Source: Saccharothrix syringae
GTDB lineage: Bacteria > Actinomycetota > Actinomycetes > Mycobacteriales > Pseudonocardiaceae
DNA: 64,000 bases
Reading direction: 5' to 3'
Assembly: GCF_009498035.1 (NCBI RefSeq)
Contig: NZ_CP034550.1
Location: 7,502,001-7,566,000 of the forward strand
The position numbers and the translations under genes were made by a program. Every line of letters begins with the position of its first letter. The first letter of the stretch is position 1. Below are positions 9,151 through 17,250 of the stretch, piece by piece. A model generated the notes under the pieces. That model searched no databases. It was not told the DNA's origin and worked only from the letters and a program-made list of their open reading frames with translations.

Positions 9151-9608
9151 TAGGCACCGCCGAGCTTGCGGTGGTCCCACGACACCACCGACGTCGGCGC
9201 GAACCGCAGCCCCACCCGCTTGACCGCCTGCCGCGCCACCAGCGCGTCCAGCTCGGGCCCGCCGTACCCGCCGGAGTACCGCGCCGCCACCGCCGCGCCG
9301 ATCCGCGCCACCTCGGCCGGCTCCTCCACCAGCCGCACGTCGCACTCCATGCTCACGCCGCGCAGCTGGTCGTAGGTCTCCCCCGCCTCCAGCTGGAGCG
9401 TCGCCTCCGGCTGCCGCCGCAGGTTGCGGACCTTCTGGGACGACCGGTAGGTCCACCCGCACAGCTCGTCGCCCTCGACGACGAACCACAGCGGCACCAG
9501 GTGGGGGCGGCCGTTCGGGCCGATGGTGGCCACCGTGACGACCCGCTGCTCCGCCAGGAAGGCCGACACCTCGTCGGGGGTCATGGTGATCAACGCGCGC
9601 CGGGACAC
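9147..9608 (-). CDS. F420/FMN-dependent pyridoxamine-oxidase-fold protein
   Basis: A 153-residue split-barrel protein. The GTG start gives VSRRALITMTPDEVSAFLAE, the usual opening of actinobacterial PPOX-class F420-dependent enzymes, followed by TVATIGPNGRPHLVPLWF and YRSSQKVRNL. Such proteins bind a deazaflavin or flavin and reduce small molecules or degrade biliverdin-type substrates. It is coupled to the downstream HAD gene by a 4-base overlap. Confidence 0.8.
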   Translation of the reverse strand: MSRRALITMTPDEVSAFLAEQRVVTVATIGPNGRPHLVPLWFVVEGDELCGWTYRSSQKVRNLRRQPEATLQLEAGETYDQLRGVSMECDVRLVEEPAEVARIGAAVAARYSGGYGGPELDALVARQAVKRVGLRFAPTSVVSWDHRKLGGAY

Positions 9609-9613
9609 GCGCG

Positions 9614-11797
9614 TCAGGATAGGCGGCTGCCCTCGCGCGGCGCGGTCGGGCCCGCGGTCAGGTCGCCGACGGCACCCTCGTCCAGCAGCTCCAGGAACAC
9701 GTCCACCAGGTGCGGGTCGAACCGGGCGCCGCGGCCGGCGCGCAGCTCGCGCACTGCCTGCTCGTGGGTCAGCGCCCGCCGGTGGGGGCGGTCGGCGCGC
9801 ATCGCGGCCCACGTGTCGCACACCGACAGGACGCGGGCTTCGAGGCGGATGCGCTCGCGGGCCAGGCCGTTGGGGTAGCCGGCGCCGTCCCAGCGCTCGT
9901 GGTGCTGGCGGATGACCTCGGCGACCTCGGCGTGGTCGGGCAGCACGCCGACCATGCGGGCACCGCTGTCGGGGTGCTCGTGCAGCAGGTGCCACTGCTG
10001 GTCGGTGAGCGGGCCGGACTCGGTGAGCAGGTCGTCGGGCAGCACGATCATGCCGACGTCGAGCAGCCTGCCCGCGCGGTGCGCGGTGGCGACCTCCTCG
10101 GCGTCGCGCCCCAGCCGCAGCGCGACCGCCCGCGCCCACTCGGCGATGGCCAGGCTGCGGCCCGGGCTCGCCACCCGCAGGTCCACCAGGTCCGCGACCT
10201 GGTCCAGGTAGTCCACCGCGACGTCCTCCCGGTGCTCGGCGACCGCTGTCCCACCGGCCACCGCGCGGTCGCGGCCGAGGTCCTTGGCCAGGTACAGCGC
10301 GCGGTCGGCCGCCGACACCAGCGCGGACGCCGTGCCGTGGTGCGGGGCGAACGCGGCGGTGCCGGCGGAGAGCGTAACCGTCACCGACGCGCCGTCGCCC
10401 ACCTCGATCGGCCGGTGGCCGACGGCGTGGCGCAGCCGCTCGGCCAGCCTGGTCGGGTGCTCGGCGTCGGCACCCGCCGCGATCAGCGCGAACTCCTCGC
10501 CGCCGTAGCGGGCCAGCACGTGGCCCGGTCCGACGGCGGCGCGCAGCCTGGCCGCCACCTCGACCAGCACCCGGTCGCCGCCGGGGTGCCCGAACCGGTC
10601 GTTGATCTGCTTGAACCGGTCCACGTCCAGGATCACCACGGCCAGCGGGCCGCCCGTGCGCCCGGCCCGGGCCACGTCGTCGGCCAGGTGCGCCTCGAAG
10701 TAGCGGCGGCTGCGCAGCCTGGTGAGCCCGTCGGTGATGGCGATCCGGCGCTGGTCGACGGCGAGGCCGGCGAGCCGGGTGGTGGTGAGCGCGAACAGCG
10801 CCGCGCAGCCGACCGCGATGACCGGCACGTCCCGCTGCACGCCCTGGGCGTGCTGGAGGAGCAGCAGCAGCGGACCGACCAGCGCGCCGACGCACAGCAC
10901 GGCCAACCGGGTCCAGCCCAGCCGCCACGCGGGCACCTCCGCGGTGTGCGTGATGCGCCCCATGGACGGGTGCAGGGCGCACGCGCCCAGCGCCAGGTTG
11001 CCGGTCAGCCAGACCGCGTCGAGGAAGTTGCCCGCCTCGTAGGTGCCGGCCAGGCGTTGCAGCACGTAGACGGTGTCGGCGGTGAGTATCGCCGCCAGCC
11101 AGACGTTGAGCAGCAGGAACGACCCGTCGCGGCGGCCCGCGCCGAACAGCAGCCGCAGCGCGGCCAGCAGCACCACCAGGTCCATCAGCGGGTAGGCCAG
11201 CGACGCGACCTCCACCAGCACCGGCGTGCCCAGGCGGGTCTGCGGGCCGATGACGAACACCCACGACAGCAGGCCCGCGCCCACGGTCAGCGACGCCGCG
11301 TCGAGCAGGCCGGGCAGGTCGCGGTCGGAGCGGCGGCGGCGGATCAGCACGACCAGGCCGACGACGACCAGCGGGTAGTGGCCGATGTAGAAGATGTCGG
11401 CGACCGACGGGTAGCGCGTCTCGTTGAGCACGTAGTGCGAGACGTAGAACGTGGCGTCGGCCAGGGCGTAGACCACCTGCCCGAGCCCGAGCACGACCCA
11501 CGGCGCGCGCGGAACGGGCCGGTTGCGGCGCACGCCCCACCACACGGCGACCGCGGCGGACGCGCTGACCGCGCAGTAGACGACCACGCGCAGCGGCACG
11601 GTGCCCACGAAGATCGGCAGGGTGTAATAGGCACCCACGGATAACAGGCCGAAGAGCAGGTAACCGAGCCACAGCCGGTTCGGCCCCTCGCCCGGGATTC
11701 CGCGGTTCTCGACCGGTGTGTCCCCCGCGACGCGCAATCCCGGCACTCCTTCTGCGGCTCGGCTCGGCTCCGCTGCGACAAGGCCCGGCCATGACAT
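9614..11797 (-). CDS. Membrane GGDEF protein with degenerate HD-GYP domain
   Basis: A 727-residue cyclic-di-GMP protein. About eight transmembrane helices (residues 40-345) precede a GGDEF domain with an intact active site, GGEEF at 432-436, and LDVDRFKQINDRFGH. This half should make c-di-GMP. An HD-GYP-type domain follows (~530-690). It keeps HEHPDSGARM (606-615) and HHERWDGAGYP (632-642), but the metal-binding HD of the usual LLHDIGK motif is read as LLDVGM (578-583): His is replaced by Leu and Lys by Met. The phosphodiesterase half may therefore be inactive or regulatory. The membrane part is not a sensor I recognise. Confidence 0.9.
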   Translation of the reverse strand: MSWPGLVAAEPSRAAEGVPGLRVAGDTPVENRGIPGEGPNRLWLGYLLFGLLSVGAYYTLPIFVGTVPLRVVVYCAVSASAAVAVWWGVRRNRPVPRAPWVVLGLGQVVYALADATFYVSHYVLNETRYPSVADIFYIGHYPLVVVGLVVLIRRRRSDRDLPGLLDAASLTVGAGLLSWVFVIGPQTRLGTPVLVEVASLAYPLMDLVVLLAALRLLFGAGRRDGSFLLLNVWLAAILTADTVYVLQRLAGTYEAGNFLDAVWLTGNLALGACALHPSMGRITHTAEVPAWRLGWTRLAVLCVGALVGPLLLLLQHAQGVQRDVPVIAVGCAALFALTTTRLAGLAVDQRRIAITDGLTRLRSRRYFEAHLADDVARAGRTGGPLAVVILDVDRFKQINDRFGHPGGDRVLVEVAARLRAAVGPGHVLARYGGEEFALIAAGADAEHPTRLAERLRHAVGHRPIEVGDGASVTVTLSAGTAAFAPHHGTASALVSAADRALYLAKDLGRDRAVAGGTAVAEHREDVAVDYLDQVADLVDLRVASPGRSLAIAEWARAVALRLGRDAEEVATAHRAGRLLDVGMIVLPDDLLTESGPLTDQQWHLLHEHPDSGARMVGVLPDHAEVAEVIRQHHERWDGAGYPNGLARERIRLEARVLSVCDTWAAMRADRPHRRALTHEQAVRELRAGRGARFDPHLVDVFLELLDEGAVGDLTAGPTAPREGSRLS

Positions 11798-11909
11798 CGG
11801 TGAACGGCGGGCGGCGTCAACCCCGCTGCCCGGAACTCGCCCCGCGCCGCGCTCACACTACGGCACGAGAGGATAGGGTTCCGCGCACAACAGTCGCCAT
11901 GGGGGACGC

Positions 11910-12566
11910 ATGTCGGACGAAGCACGCGAACTGCTGGAGCGGGTTCGCGAGGAGGTGCGCCGCGACGGCGGCGCCAACGAACTGGTGCCGCTGGTCGCGG
12001 AGGGGCGGGCGTCGCTGGACGCGATCAAGGCCCTCGCCGCGGAGGAGCACCACATCGTGCGCAGCGACTGGCGAGCGTTCCTCACCTTGGCCGCGCAGGC
12101 GACGGAAGCGCCGCAGCGCGAGTTCTTCGCGACCGTCGCCGCGGGCGAGGGCCTGGCCCTGGCCAGGCTCGGCGACTTCGCGGCCGGCTGCGGCCTGACC
12201 GCCGACGACCTGGCCGCCCACCGCCCGCTGCCGGGGTGCCAGGCATACCCGTCGTACGTGGCCCGGCTCGCCCTGGACGGCAACCCGCACGACGCGCTGC
12301 TGGCGATCCTCGCGAATTTTGCGGAATGGGGCGGTTATTGCGCGACGATCGGCGCGGCGTTGCGCGAGCACTACGGTTTCGACGACGCGGCCTGCGCGTT
12401 CTTCGACTTCTTCGCCGCCCCGTCGCCCGAATTGGACGCCCTGTCGCTGGCCGCCCTGGACGCGGTGCTGGCCACCGGGTGGAACCCGGAGGGTGCTTTC
12501 CCGGCGGCGCGGCTGCTGCACTCGTACGAGCTGATGTTCTGGAACACGCTGGCCGCGCTGGGCTGA
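11910..12566 (+). CDS. TenA/PqqC-like (heme-oxygenase fold) protein
   Basis: A 218-residue all-helical protein, starting ATG and MSDEARELLERVREEV. The pattern of an HHIVRSDWRAFL segment, NFAEWGGYCATIG near residue 130-145 and a helix with FFDFFAA resembles the TenA / heme-oxygenase-like superfamily, including transcription-linked and iron-oxidase branches. Metal or thiamin-binding residues cannot be assigned with confidence, so the function stays open. It is divergent from the GGDEF gene; the ~110-base gap carries both promoters. Confidence 0.55.
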   Translation: MSDEARELLERVREEVRRDGGANELVPLVAEGRASLDAIKALAAEEHHIVRSDWRAFLTLAAQATEAPQREFFATVAAGEGLALARLGDFAAGCGLTADDLAAHRPLPGCQAYPSYVARLALDGNPHDALLAILANFAEWGGYCATIGAALREHYGFDDAACAFFDFFAAPSPELDALSLAALDAVLATGWNPEGAFPAARLLHSYELMFWNTLAALG

Positions 12567-12589
12567 TCCCCCGCGCCTAGGATGGCCCC

Positions 12590-13411
12590 GTGCCCGAAGT
12601 GCGCGTTGCCGAACAGGCCGGCGTCGGCGTCACGGGGGCGACGCGGCCGAGCGAGGACCACGTGGTGGTGCTCGACCACGCGGTCGTGGTGCTCGACGGC
12701 GCGACGAACCTGACGCCCGGCGCGCGCAGCGGCGGCTGGTACGCGGGCGTGCTCGCCGACGAGCTGGCGCGGCGGCTGGGCGCGGCGCCCGGGGCGGACC
12801 TGGCCGACGTGCTCGCCGGGGCGATCCGGGCGGTGGCGGCGGCCGAGGGGCTGGTGCCGGGCGCGTCGCCGTCGAGCACGGTGGCCGTGGCGCGCTGGAC
12901 CGACGAGCGGGTCGACGCGCTGGTGCTCGCGGACAGCCCGGTCGTGGCGTTCGGGCCGGGCGGGGTGCGGGTGCTCGCCGACGACCACCTGCGCCGGCTG
13001 CCGCGGTCCCGGCACACCTACCGCGACCGGTTGCGCACCGGCGGCGGGTACGGCGACGCGCACCTGGAGGCGTTGCGCGCGGGCATGACCAGGACTTCGC
13101 GGTACCGCAACACGCCCGGCGGCTTCTGGGTGGCGGAGGCGGACCCGGGCGCGGCGCGGCACGCGAGCCGCGCGAGCTGGGCCCGCGACGAGGTCGACGC
13201 CCTGCTGCTGGCCACCGACGGGGTGTCGTGCGGCGTGGACGACTACGGGTTGTTCGACTGGCCGCAGGCGCTCGACCTGGCGCGGCGCGAGGGGCCCGCC
13301 GCCGTGCTGGCGGCGGTCCGGCAGGCCGAGGCCGACGACCCCGACGGGGCGCGCTGGCCCAGGGCCAAGCGGCACGACGACCAGGCCCTGGTGCTGGTGG
13401 ACGGGCTGTAG
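12590..13411 (+). CDS. PP2C-like protein phosphatase domain protein
   Basis: A 273-residue protein with a GTG start 23 bases after the TenA-like gene, probably the same transcript. It keeps the PP2C skeleton: SEDHVVVLDHAVVVLDGAT (in place of the usual DG motif), SSTVAVARW, LATDGVS and KRHDDQALVLV near the C-terminus. The Asp residues that bind two metals are partly present, so it is likely a Ser/Thr phosphatase-fold protein, possibly with reduced activity. Partner kinase unknown. Confidence 0.7.
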   Translation: MPEVRVAEQAGVGVTGATRPSEDHVVVLDHAVVVLDGATNLTPGARSGGWYAGVLADELARRLGAAPGADLADVLAGAIRAVAAAEGLVPGASPSSTVAVARWTDERVDALVLADSPVVAFGPGGVRVLADDHLRRLPRSRHTYRDRLRTGGGYGDAHLEALRAGMTRTSRYRNTPGGFWVAEADPGAARHASRASWARDEVDALLLATDGVSCGVDDYGLFDWPQALDLARREGPAAVLAAVRQAEADDPDGARWPRAKRHDDQALVLVDGL

Positions 13412-13440
13412 CCCACGCGCACGGCACCGAACCGACGCGC

Positions 13441-13481
13441 GTGTCCTCCACTCCGACACCGCGTGTCCTCCACTCGGACAC
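13441..13481. terminator. Two tandem GTGTCC/GGACAC hairpins
   Basis: The motif gtgtcctccactcngacac occurs twice with a 22-base period (13441 and 13463). The second copy is a perfect GTGTCC-(7)-GGACAC hairpin and the first has one mismatch. They lie between the end of the PP2C-like gene and the converging small gene, where a bidirectional terminator is expected. Confidence 0.55.
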
Positions 13482-13503
13482 CGCGCCCCCGTTCGAACCG
13501 CGC

Positions 13504-13680
13504 TCAGTTGGCCGGCGTCCCGTCCTCCTCCGGCGGCTCGGACTCGGGGAACGGGTCGGGGTTGGTGTCGCGCAGGTCGGCCGCGTCGGCCTTGGCCTCG
13601 GCGATCTCCTGCCGCACCTCGGCCAGCCGCTCGCCCTGCTCCGGCATCTCCACCTCGCGCACCTCGTTCTCGTCGACCAT
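13504..13680 (-). CDS. Small acidic hypothetical protein
   Basis: A 58-residue protein (MVDENEVREVEMPEQGERLA...) with a short predicted coiled coil (residues 12-36) and a Pro/Glu/Asp-rich tail. Composition and codon bias look natural and it is not a shadow of another gene. Function unknown. Confidence 0.5.
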   Translation of the reverse strand: MVDENEVREVEMPEQGERLAEVRQEIAEAKADAADLRDTNPDPFPESEPPEEDGTPAN

Positions 13681-13789
13681 GCGCCCAGGGTTGCCGCCGG
13701 CCGGGTCGGCAAACCGCTTTGGACAGCCCCCGGCACGACGGCTACCCTCGATAAGAGACCACCGGTTCGTAAAACCGCCGAGGAGCCCC

Positions 13790-14956
13790 ATGTCGACCAC
13801 CGCGCCACCCCGCCCCTCCGCGCGGCGGCGGATCACCTTCACGGCGGTCCTGCTCACCCTGACCGCGCTGCTGTTCTGGGTGCCGTGGTTCGGCCTGCTG
13901 CCGCCGAGCGCGCGGTGGCCGTGGCCGGTGCAGGTCGCGGGCACGGCGTTCTTCGCGGTCACCTCGGTGGCGTTCCCCCTGCTGCTGGTCCGCGCGCACG
14001 GCCGCCGGCACTCCGACCGCGCCTCCCGCGCCGCGCACGCGATGCTCGGCGTGGCCTGGGTGTTCTTCGCCTGGACCCTGGTCACCGACGTGGTGCGGCT
14101 CGCCCTGGCCGTGGCGGGCGTGGAGAACCCCCTGCGGGCCCGGGTGGTCGCGGTGCTGCTGCTCGCCACCGGCCTGGCCCTGACCGCGCACGGCGTCCGC
14201 GAGGCGCGCCGCGTGCCCCGGGTCCGGCGGACCGACGTGGTGCTGCCCCGGCTCGCCCCGGCGTTCGACGGGCTCACCGTCGCGGTGCTGGCCGACACCC
14301 ACTACGGCGCGATCGACCGCACCCGCTGGTCCCGCGACACCGTCGCGGCGGTCAACGCCCTGGGCCCGGACGTGGTGGTCCACGTCGGCGACATCGCCGA
14401 CGGCACGGTCGAGCAGCGCCGGGGCCAGGCCGCGCCGCTGGGCGACGTGCGCGCGGCGCACCGGTTCTACGTCTCCGGCAACCACGAGTACATCAGCAAC
14501 GCCCAGGCGTGGCTGGACCACATGGCCGAGCTGGGCTGGACCAGCCTGCACAACCAGCACCGGGTGCTGGAGCGCGACGGGGCGCGGCTGGTGTTCGCGG
14601 GCGTGGACGACGTCACCGGCGCGCACTCCGGCGAACCCGGCCACGGCGCGGACCTGGCCGCCGCGCTGGCGGGCACCCGGCCCGACGACCCGGTGGTGCT
14701 GCTGGCCCACCAGCCCAGTGAGGTCGCCAAGGCCGCCGCCGCGGGCGTGGACCTCCAGCTGTCCGGCCACACCCACGGCGGCCAGATCTGGCCGTTCCAC
14801 CTGCTGGTGCGGCTCCAGCAGCCGGTGCTGGCCGGGTTGAGCGACCACGGCGAGCGCACCCGCCTCTACACCAGCCGCGGCGCCGGGTTCTGGGGTCCGC
14901 CGCTGCGCGTGTTCGCGCCCAGCGAGATCTCCCTGCTGACCCTGCGCACCGCGTAG
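13790..14956 (+). CDS. Membrane-anchored metallophosphoesterase (YaeI-like)
   Basis: A 388-residue protein. Four transmembrane helices occupy residues ~15-140. A calcineurin-type phosphoesterase follows with every metal motif: ADTHYG, VGDIADG, SGNHEY, LLAHQPSE and SGHTHGGQIWP. The order and tail (RLYTSRGAGFWGPPLRVFAP) match the YaeI/YkuE phosphodiesterases that act on lipids or nucleotides at the membrane. ATG at 13790 follows an aggag ribosome site. The next gene begins 12 bases later, so the two are probably co-transcribed. Confidence 0.85.
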   Translation: MSTTAPPRPSARRRITFTAVLLTLTALLFWVPWFGLLPPSARWPWPVQVAGTAFFAVTSVAFPLLLVRAHGRRHSDRASRAAHAMLGVAWVFFAWTLVTDVVRLALAVAGVENPLRARVVAVLLLATGLALTAHGVREARRVPRVRRTDVVLPRLAPAFDGLTVAVLADTHYGAIDRTRWSRDTVAAVNALGPDVVVHVGDIADGTVEQRRGQAAPLGDVRAAHRFYVSGNHEYISNAQAWLDHMAELGWTSLHNQHRVLERDGARLVFAGVDDVTGAHSGEPGHGADLAAALAGTRPDDPVVLLAHQPSEVAKAAAAGVDLQLSGHTHGGQIWPFHLLVRLQQPVLAGLSDHGERTRLYTSRGAGFWGPPLRVFAPSEISLLTLRTA

Positions 14957-14968
14957 CATCCCCGCCCC

Positions 14969-15880
14969 ATGAGGGTCGTGGTGGTGGGTGCGAGCGGGTT
15001 GGTCGGGCAGCACGTGGTGGAGCGGCTGCGGGCATCGGGGCACGAGGTCACGACCGCGGCGCGGACCGCGCGCGACGGGGTCGACCACGCCGTGGACGCC
15101 ACGCGGGCCAGCGGCGCGGAGTTCCGGGCCCTGCTGGCCGGGCACGACGGCGTGGTGTTCGCGGCGGGCGTCGACGACCGGGAGGTGCCGCGCCGGCCCG
15201 CCTACGCGGTGTTCCACCGCGGCAACGTCGCGCCGGTCGTGCGGCTGCTCACCGCCGCCCGCGAGGAGGGCCTGACCCGCGCCGTGGTCCTCGGGTCGTA
15301 CTACACGCACTTCCACCGCGAGCGGCCCGAGTGGCGGCTGGCCGAGCGCCACCCGTACATCCGCAGCCGGGTCGAGCAGGCGCGCCTGGGCCGCGCCGCG
15401 GCGGGCCCGGACCTGCCGGTGGCGGTGCTGGAGCTGCCGTTCGTGTTCGGCCGCGCGCGCGACCGGCTGCCCAACTGGGCGGGGCCCCTGGACCGGTGGG
15501 TGCGCTCGCGCTCGCCGCTGCTCGCCCCGCCCGGCGGCAGCGCCGCGACGACGGCCGCGCGCGTGGCCGAGGTGGCGGTGGACGCGCTGGAGCGGGCCGG
15601 CGGCGAGGACCTGCCGGTCGCCGACGACAACCTGACCTGGTCGCGGTTCCTCGGCCTCGTCGCGGACGCGGCCGGCCACCCGCGGCCGGTGCGCGCGCTG
15701 CCGGGGGCGGTGGTGCGGGTGGCGCTGTGGCTGACCTGGCTCGCCCACTCGGCGCGGGGGCGGCAGTCCGGGTTGGACCCCAGGTACCTCGGCGACCTGC
15801 TGCTGCGGGAGCTGTTCGTCACGCCCGGCCGGCCGGGGTCGGTCGAACCCGCCATCGCGGAGACCTTCCCGCGCGAGTAA
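14969..15880 (+). CDS. NAD(P)-binding extended-SDR epimerase/reductase
   Basis: A 303-residue Rossmann protein starting MRVVVVGASGLVGQHVVE. The catalytic region has LGSYYTHFHRE in place of the usual YxxxK pair; a YIRSRVEQAR helix follows. It therefore belongs to the atypical extended SDR group whose active site is not canonical. The C-terminal part is a substrate-binding domain. Substrate unknown. Confidence 0.75.
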   Translation: MRVVVVGASGLVGQHVVERLRASGHEVTTAARTARDGVDHAVDATRASGAEFRALLAGHDGVVFAAGVDDREVPRRPAYAVFHRGNVAPVVRLLTAAREEGLTRAVVLGSYYTHFHRERPEWRLAERHPYIRSRVEQARLGRAAAGPDLPVAVLELPFVFGRARDRLPNWAGPLDRWVRSRSPLLAPPGGSAATTAARVAEVAVDALERAGGEDLPVADDNLTWSRFLGLVADAAGHPRPVRALPGAVVRVALWLTWLAHSARGRQSGLDPRYLGDLLLRELFVTPGRPGSVEPAIAETFPRE

Positions 15881-16069
15881 CGGCGATTCAAGATGTTTGT
15901 CCGTTGTGGACCGGTTCGAGGCGTCGGCAGCCGAGCGTGAACGTGCGGGCACACCTTCGGGTGTCCGCACGTCCCCACGGGATGGTTGTCCGCGCCACCG
16001 GTCGCAAGCCTCGCCGCGACGGGGTTACGTTCGGGTCGGTCCGGCCCGTCGCGGTGAGGAGGAAGGCGG

Positions 16070-16474
16070 ATGAAGGCCGTTCGAACCGCGCTCTGCGCCG
16101 TCTTCGCGGTGCTGGCGCTGACCGCGTCCACCGCGTCCACCGCGCACGCGAGCGCCGCGCCGGAGCCGACCTGCGCGGTGCTGGCGCCGTACGACTTCGA
16201 GTGCGTGTTCGTCGGCGTGGTCAAGGGGCGCGTCTTCCTCGACCCGGTCGCGCAGCGGGCCACCACCCAGGTCTACCTGGGGCACAGCCTGTTCGGCTGG
16301 CAGAAGGTCGCGGAGGCCACGTGGCCCCGGTCGCGCGTGCAGGCCGCCACGTGCGGCACCGCGTTCAACCACACGGCCTGCCTCTACACCGACTTCAACT
16401 GGTCCGAGCGCTTCGTCTCGCTGCGCGCAACCTATGACGAGCGGGAGATCGGGAACTGGCGCTTCACCTGGTAG
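16070..16474 (+). CDS. Small secreted Cys-containing protein
   Basis: A 134-residue protein with an N-terminal signal peptide (MKAVRTALCAVFAVLALTAS..., cleavage near AHA-SAA). The mature part is about 105 residues with four Cys (CAVL, ECVF, TCGT, ACLY), probably two disulfides, and several Trp/Tyr. Ribosome site aggaggaagg precedes ATG. No family recognised. Confidence 0.6.
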   Translation: MKAVRTALCAVFAVLALTASTASTAHASAAPEPTCAVLAPYDFECVFVGVVKGRVFLDPVAQRATTQVYLGHSLFGWQKVAEATWPRSRVQAATCGTAFNHTACLYTDFNWSERFVSLRATYDEREIGNWRFTW

Positions 16475-16513
16475 TGCCCGTCCCGCCGACCGGGTTGCCG
16501 CTACAGTCGTGCG

Positions 16514-16759
16514 GTGTCGGTACAACGGGACGGCAAGCGCGTGCCGCTGTGGTTGGTCGCCTCCTCAGCCGCCGCGGCGGTGGTCGTGCTGCTCGGTGCC
16601 TGGTGGTTCACGCGGCCCGGTGACGTTCACGAGGGCGACCCGCCGGAGGGGACCACGGTGATCAACCGGGTGGTGGAGGGGCCGCTCGACCAGATCTCGC
16701 GGACCGGTCCGGTGACGCTGTGGACGCCACTGACCACGCAACCGCCGAGGACCCCGTAA
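16514..16759 (+). CDS. Small single-pass membrane protein
   Basis: An 81-residue protein with GTG start and one transmembrane helix (residues ~12-32, PLWLVASSAAAAVVVLLGAW), followed by a short Pro/Thr-rich tail probably outside the cell. It follows the secreted protein gene by 40 bases. Function unknown. Confidence 0.55.
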   Translation: MSVQRDGKRVPLWLVASSAAAAVVVLLGAWWFTRPGDVHEGDPPEGTTVINRVVEGPLDQISRTGPVTLWTPLTTQPPRTP

Positions 16760-16760
16760 C

Positions 16761-16807
16761 CGGGTCGTCGGTCGCGCGCCTCGCGGGCGGGCGACCGACG
16801 AGACCCG
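16761..16807. terminator. Strong bidirectional hairpin terminator
   Basis: The arm cgtcggtcgc pairs exactly with gcgaccgacg, and an outer cgggt/acccg pair extends the stem past a two-base bulge. It lies exactly between converging genes. Confidence 0.75.
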
Positions 16808-16818
16808 ACGGGCGGTGA

Positions 16819-17238
16819 TCAGGTGGTCGTGGTCGCCGGCCACAGGCGCAGCAACCACTGCTCGTGGTCTTCGTCCGCCTGGTAGTGCGCCTCGAGCACG
16901 AAGTGCGGTGCTGGGAGCTCGAACTCCCACTCCTCGTCCATGGTGATGTCGAGTTGCTGGATGCGAGCCCTGGTCACGCGTTCCCAGCGCACGATCGCGG
17001 TGACGGACTCCTCCCAGGTCCGCGGTGACGGCGGTGCCGGACTGTCGTGCACCTCGATCGTGAGGTGCACCGGACCGTCTTCCCGGCCGGTGAGCAGTTC
17101 GACCTGGCCGGAGCCGGGATCGTTGACCAGGGAGCCGTACTCGGCCGGCACGCCTGTCTGCGGCAATTCCTCGGCTTCGAGCAGGAAGCACCCGCGGGAT
17201 GCCTCAACGGTCCCCGCACGCCGGTTGATCAAGGTCAT
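16819..17238 (-). CDS. Hypothetical protein, acidic
   Basis: A 139-residue cytosolic protein (MTLINRRAGTVEASRGCFLL...) of mixed beta character, acidic and rich in Trp and Glu near the C-terminus. It ends 18 bases after the terminator hairpin and starts 12 bases downstream of the nuclease gene's stop, so it is likely the second gene of that transcript. It might be an immunity or accessory protein for the nuclease; this is only a positional guess. Confidence 0.5.
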   Translation of the reverse strand: MTLINRRAGTVEASRGCFLLEAEELPQTGVPAEYGSLVNDPGSGQVELLTGREDGPVHLTIEVHDSPAPPSPRTWEESVTAIVRWERVTRARIQQLDITMDEEWEFELPAPHFVLEAHYQADEDHEQWLLRLWPATTTT

Positions 17239-17250
17239 GGTAGTCGCCGA

